NCBI RefSeq assembly: GCF_900109575.1
Contig: NZ_FOAF01000002.1
Location: forward strand, 434,001 to 498,000
Direction: 5' to 3'
Source: Olivibacter domesticus
Lineage (GTDB): Bacteria; Bacteroidota; Bacteroidia; Sphingobacteriales; Sphingobacteriaceae
DNA length: 64,000 nucleotides
The notes beneath the pieces were generated by a model. The model worked only from the letters and a program-made list of their open reading frames with translations, had not been told where the DNA came from and searched no databases. Positions within the stretch are counted from its first letter, which is position 1. Every line of letters starts with the position of its first letter. Shown one piece after another: positions 61,262 to 64,000 of the stretch. The position numbers and the translations under genes were made by a program.

Positions 61262-63643
61262 TTATAAGGTTTCAATATTCATTTCTGCTAATTTTTCAAA
61301 AACAGCATCACTTATAGCACTTTTAGGCGTATCGGTGTTGTTCAGATTGCACCAGAAGAATATTTTCGCGCTAGACCATTTACCGTTTACGGGACTAATG
61401 ATCACACTCGGTGTTTTACGTTTAAATACATGGTCGTTGGCAAGGATAATCTCTTTTATCATCGAGATCACCTCTTCCTTATCAAAAGGTTTTGCGATGG
61501 TAATGGTCAAATTAACCCTAATATTATTATTACTCAAGGTCCAATTGATGATATTATTAGAAAGAATATCGCCATTCGGTATAATAATTTCAGCACCATC
61601 ATCACTTAATAATGTGCTTGATCGGATCCCAATCTCCTTCACTTTTCCTTTTCTATTCCCGAGCTCAACTACATCACCAATACGGATTGTTCTATCAAAA
61701 ATTAAAATAATGCCTGATACAAAGTTGCTCACAATACCTTGTAGTCCAAGTCCAATTCCAACACCTAAGGCACCTAAAACTACCGTAATTTTATCTATGG
61801 GAAGACCAGACGCTGCCACAGCCAACAGAAAACCCGCTATAAGCAGCACCAATCGGGTGATTAATAAGCGAGAGTGTTCTGCATTCGCGTTCTCAATGGT
61901 ATCATCCCCTGTTTCTCCAAAGAAATAAGCAATGTACTTTTGTAGAAAATTAGCCACCCAGATAATTCCTAAAAAGAGTAAAATCCCTCCAAATGTAAAG
62001 GTGAAGCTGCCTATTTTTCTCGCTGTACTAAGAAAAGATCCAACAGCATTACTTAGCAAATCATACACATCAAGATGCGCTGTTAGGAGAATAATCCAAA
62101 TAAACACGGCTACATAGGTTATAATTTTTGAAAAATCTTTCGCAATAGTTTCCCATTCAAAATGATCAGGATAATTTTTTCGCATCCTGCTGCCCTTAAT
62201 CTGTAAAAGAAAGGCTTCTATTATCAGCTGTAACAACACAATCAATGAAACAGTATGTAGTAAAGCATATACGCCTGTGGTATAAAATATTTGCATAAGT
62301 GTTGTTCGACCGAACAGATTGGCTAATATCGCCAGACCGTTGAATAACATATATAAGGTTCCTGCGATTAATAATATGCTATATTTACCAGCAATAGGTT
62401 TTAGTTTCCTTAAGGCAAATACAGCAAAAGCAGTTGAAATTAAATTAATGAACAGTATAAACCAACGCTGCGCATGCGGTGAAATACCAATAAGCCTCAC
62501 GAACGATAAAGCAACAAATAAGAGAACGAAAACAGCCCATAGGATTAAGGGTTCTCTAGGGATACGTTTAAAGAACAAACCGGTGAGTACCAAGAGTAGT
62601 AAAAACTGGGTCAGTTCAATATAAAGTGCCGGCGCATGTAGATCGAAGACAGGCGCCATTGTAAAGATTAAAACAAGTGATGCCAGTATTGGAACAGGGC
62701 TAATTAATTTTAAATCCAAATCCTCCAAAATAGTCATTTTACCTTTATTCTTAAGGCTTCTGAAATTGTAAAAAATCCAGATAAAAAAAAGTGTTCCGAA
62801 AAAAAGCAGTAAAACTCTGTTACTCCGAGTATTATTAAAATAGTATTGATTGATTTGCTGTTCACTATCGAGCATTTGGTTGAACTCGGGATATTTTAAA
62901 TCAGTAGCCGACGATCTCTTTTCCCAGAGATATCTTTTTTCCTTCAGAAAGGCTTTAGGGCCAATAGATTTTAGCTGCACATTTGTTTGATATAGCAACT
63001 CTTGTACAGACAATGCATTTTCTGCCACATGTGCCCTCAGCTCATTAAGAGTTACCGTTGTACTTTTAATAAGGCTATCAGAGCCCATCCTTTTAATGCG
63101 TAAATCTTTCAGTTGGGTGCTAAAAGAATCGCGTAACGCTTTCGTTGTGAAAATTTGCCGTATAATAGAATCTTTCCGCAGCGCTGCGATTTCTTTTTTC
63201 ATGTCATCCAAGCTTTTATCATAAGATAAAATGACTTCATTATATATATCTTCATTGTCTGTCATTTCATCTAACAACGTGCGAAACATTTGCAAGTTCT
63301 GCAAATTAAAGGTACTTACGTTAAGAGATAATCGCTGTTTTAAAAGATTAATGGTTGAATCGTCCGACTTTAACTTGTTATTTATTTCGGGAATCCGTGT
63401 AAAGGAAGAAGTTACTGTTGGTACCTTATTTAAAGTCTGATAAACTCGTTCCAATCCTTCCAGATAATCACCCGTAGAAAGCATATTGGTATCGGCCAAT
63501 AGCGATTGATCGTATCCAGAACGCCCATTTCTTAGTTTAGATTGTGCATTCACCGAAAATGTTAAGTGAATAAACAATAAAAATAAACAAATGCTATAAG
63601 CTCCCTGGAAGCCCCTATAAGCTATTTGATTGGCTATATTCAT
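61262..63643 (-). CDS. MscS-family mechanosensitive channel, large multi-helix type
   Basis: The 793-residue protein has a signal peptide, a periplasmic helical region (about 35-270, LKDLRIKRMGSDSLIKSTTV), roughly eleven membrane helices (about 275-620) and a C-terminal MscS domain. The domain has the pore-lining glycine/alanine helix VVLGALGVGIGLGLQGIVSN, then ILIFDRTIRIGDVVELGNRK and GIRSSTLLSDDGAEIIIPNG. Such channels release solutes on osmotic downshock. It lies between the two copies of the PUL control-region repeat and has no evident link to glycan use. Confidence 0.93.
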   Translation of the reverse strand: MNIANQIAYRGFQGAYSICLFLLFIHLTFSVNAQSKLRNGRSGYDQSLLADTNMLSTGDYLEGLERVYQTLNKVPTVTSSFTRIPEINNKLKSDDSTINLLKQRLSLNVSTFNLQNLQMFRTLLDEMTDNEDIYNEVILSYDKSLDDMKKEIAALRKDSIIRQIFTTKALRDSFSTQLKDLRIKRMGSDSLIKSTTVTLNELRAHVAENALSVQELLYQTNVQLKSIGPKAFLKEKRYLWEKRSSATDLKYPEFNQMLDSEQQINQYYFNNTRSNRVLLLFFGTLFFIWIFYNFRSLKNKGKMTILEDLDLKLISPVPILASLVLIFTMAPVFDLHAPALYIELTQFLLLLVLTGLFFKRIPREPLILWAVFVLLFVALSFVRLIGISPHAQRWFILFINLISTAFAVFALRKLKPIAGKYSILLIAGTLYMLFNGLAILANLFGRTTLMQIFYTTGVYALLHTVSLIVLLQLIIEAFLLQIKGSRMRKNYPDHFEWETIAKDFSKIITYVAVFIWIILLTAHLDVYDLLSNAVGSFLSTARKIGSFTFTFGGILLFLGIIWVANFLQKYIAYFFGETGDDTIENANAEHSRLLITRLVLLIAGFLLAVAASGLPIDKITVVLGALGVGIGLGLQGIVSNFVSGIILIFDRTIRIGDVVELGNRKGKVKEIGIRSSTLLSDDGAEIIIPNGDILSNNIINWTLSNNNIRVNLTITIAKPFDKEEVISMIKEIILANDHVFKRKTPSVIISPVNGKWSSAKIFFWCNLNNTDTPKSAISDAVFEKLAEMNIETL

Positions 63644-63728
63644 ATTTTAAATAGAAGACAATATTACATAACACAAATTTATAATTTATATTATCAACCA
63701 TTTAAAATATTCAACAGTATAGCGTAGC

Positions 63729-63925
63729 GTCTTTAATCGCTCAGTAAATGACTTACACTCGCTGATTAAAGATGCTTATCCCTGATTAAGACAGACATGC
63801 TTCTACAGCATAAGGTGACATCTTAATCAGGGATTTTATCTTTTGGATTCTATGTAATAAAATCAGTAGTTTTTTTGGTATCATAGTCTCTAACAGCGTT
63901 CTATTAGTACCAAAAAACTACTGAA
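63729..63925. repeat. cluster of three stem-loops in a gene-free region
   Basis: Three inverted repeats follow one another: TCTTTAATC/GATTAAAGA (63730-63772); TCCCTGATTAAGA/TCTTAATCAGGGA (63779-63833, perfect 13-base arms enclosing ATGCT/AGCAT); and CAGTAGTTTTTT-type arms (63864-63886 with 63901-63923). The first two share the word CTGATTAA. No coding frame is convincing from 63644 to the window end. It may be a terminator array, a structured RNA or a mobile-element remnant. Confidence 0.5.
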
Positions 63926-63935
63926 ACTTTAAAAA

Positions 63936-64000
63936 GTTAATGGAACAAAAATCACAATATACAACAATTTTAAGAGCATTTTTTGGTCTTTATAGGTGCA
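63936..64000 (-). promoter_or_regulatory. control-region repeat B at the right window edge
   Basis: Second copy of the ~65-base element at 60973-61037 (GTTAATGGAACAAAAATCAC through TTTTTTGGTCTTTATAGG). No susC-like start lies to its left; stem-loops and then the MscS gene follow. It may be the remains of another PUL promoter or the start of a further PUL gene group beyond the edge. Confidence 0.6.

Noticed and set aside
63864-63923. Inverted repeat considered as transposon ends
   Set aside because: The arms are only 14 bases apart, so they form a hairpin rather than flanking an element; no transposase or target duplication is visible.

Overview
The window is 64 kb from a low-GC Bacteroidota chromosome, most likely family Sphingobacteriaceae (Sphingobacterium/Olivibacter/Pedobacter-like). 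The support is two polysaccharide utilization loci (PULs) with SusC/SusD-type genes, a giant hybrid two-component regulator, lipoprotein signals of the SGC/TSC type, weak Shine-Dalgarno sites, and TTG-N19/20-TAnnTTT(G) promoters. No tRNA, rRNA, CRISPR array or intact insertion sequence was seen.

Region 1 (1-31.2 kb) is a complete-looking pectin locus. Leftward it encodes a hexuronate transporter (cut by the left edge), UxaC, UxaA, UxaB, a GH105-DUF4350 fusion, a GH28 polygalacturonase and two tandem SusD/SusC pairs. Rightward from a shared divergent promoter come a CE8 pectin methylesterase, a GH43 enzyme and a PL10 pectate lyase. Then, leftward again, come a GH95 enzyme, a second CE8 and a CE12-type acetylesterase, and finally a divergent LacI-family regulator and a Tat-exported lipoprotein isomerase. 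The inferred flow is de-esterification (CE8, CE12), cleavage (PL10, GH28), SusCD uptake, GH105 and side-chain trimming (GH43, GH95), then galacturonate to tagaturonate to altronate to 2-keto-3-deoxygluconate (UxaC, UxaB, UxaA). The KduI/KduD and KdgK/KdgA steps are not in the window. Three strong near-identical palindromes and two degenerate ones, built on ACGCAATCG, lie in front of the key promoters and next to the LacI gene. A second motif, TTTCCAACGTTGGCATA, precedes susC2 and the GH95 gene.

Region 2 (31.4-38.9 kb) is a spacer of unrelated genes: a RidA / zinc-type D-serine dehydratase-like / M19 dipeptidase operon, small uncharacterised proteins (one a 33-residue membrane peptide overlapping an LpxL-like acyltransferase gene), a DinB-like protein, an AraC regulator and an aldo/keto reductase.

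Region 3 (39.1-61.0 kb) is a second, leftward PUL. In transcription order it has a SusC/SusD remnant, GH29, GH2, GH95, GH31, a PL38/PL5-like lyase, GH29, a GH88 enzyme fused to a parallel beta-helix, a stand-alone beta-helix protein, and a hybrid two-component sensor. The enzyme set points to an acidic, fucose-containing glycan, but the substrate is not clear. Its SusC/SusD pair has collapsed by an internal deletion into a short out-of-frame fusion, so the locus has lost its own importer in this assembly. The regulatory sequence ahead of the dead susC occurs again about 3 kb away at the right edge, beyond an MscS-family channel gene.

The most promising leads are the GH88-beta-helix fusion with its beta-helix neighbour, the decapitated PUL with its duplicated control region, and the two operator families of the pectin regulon.
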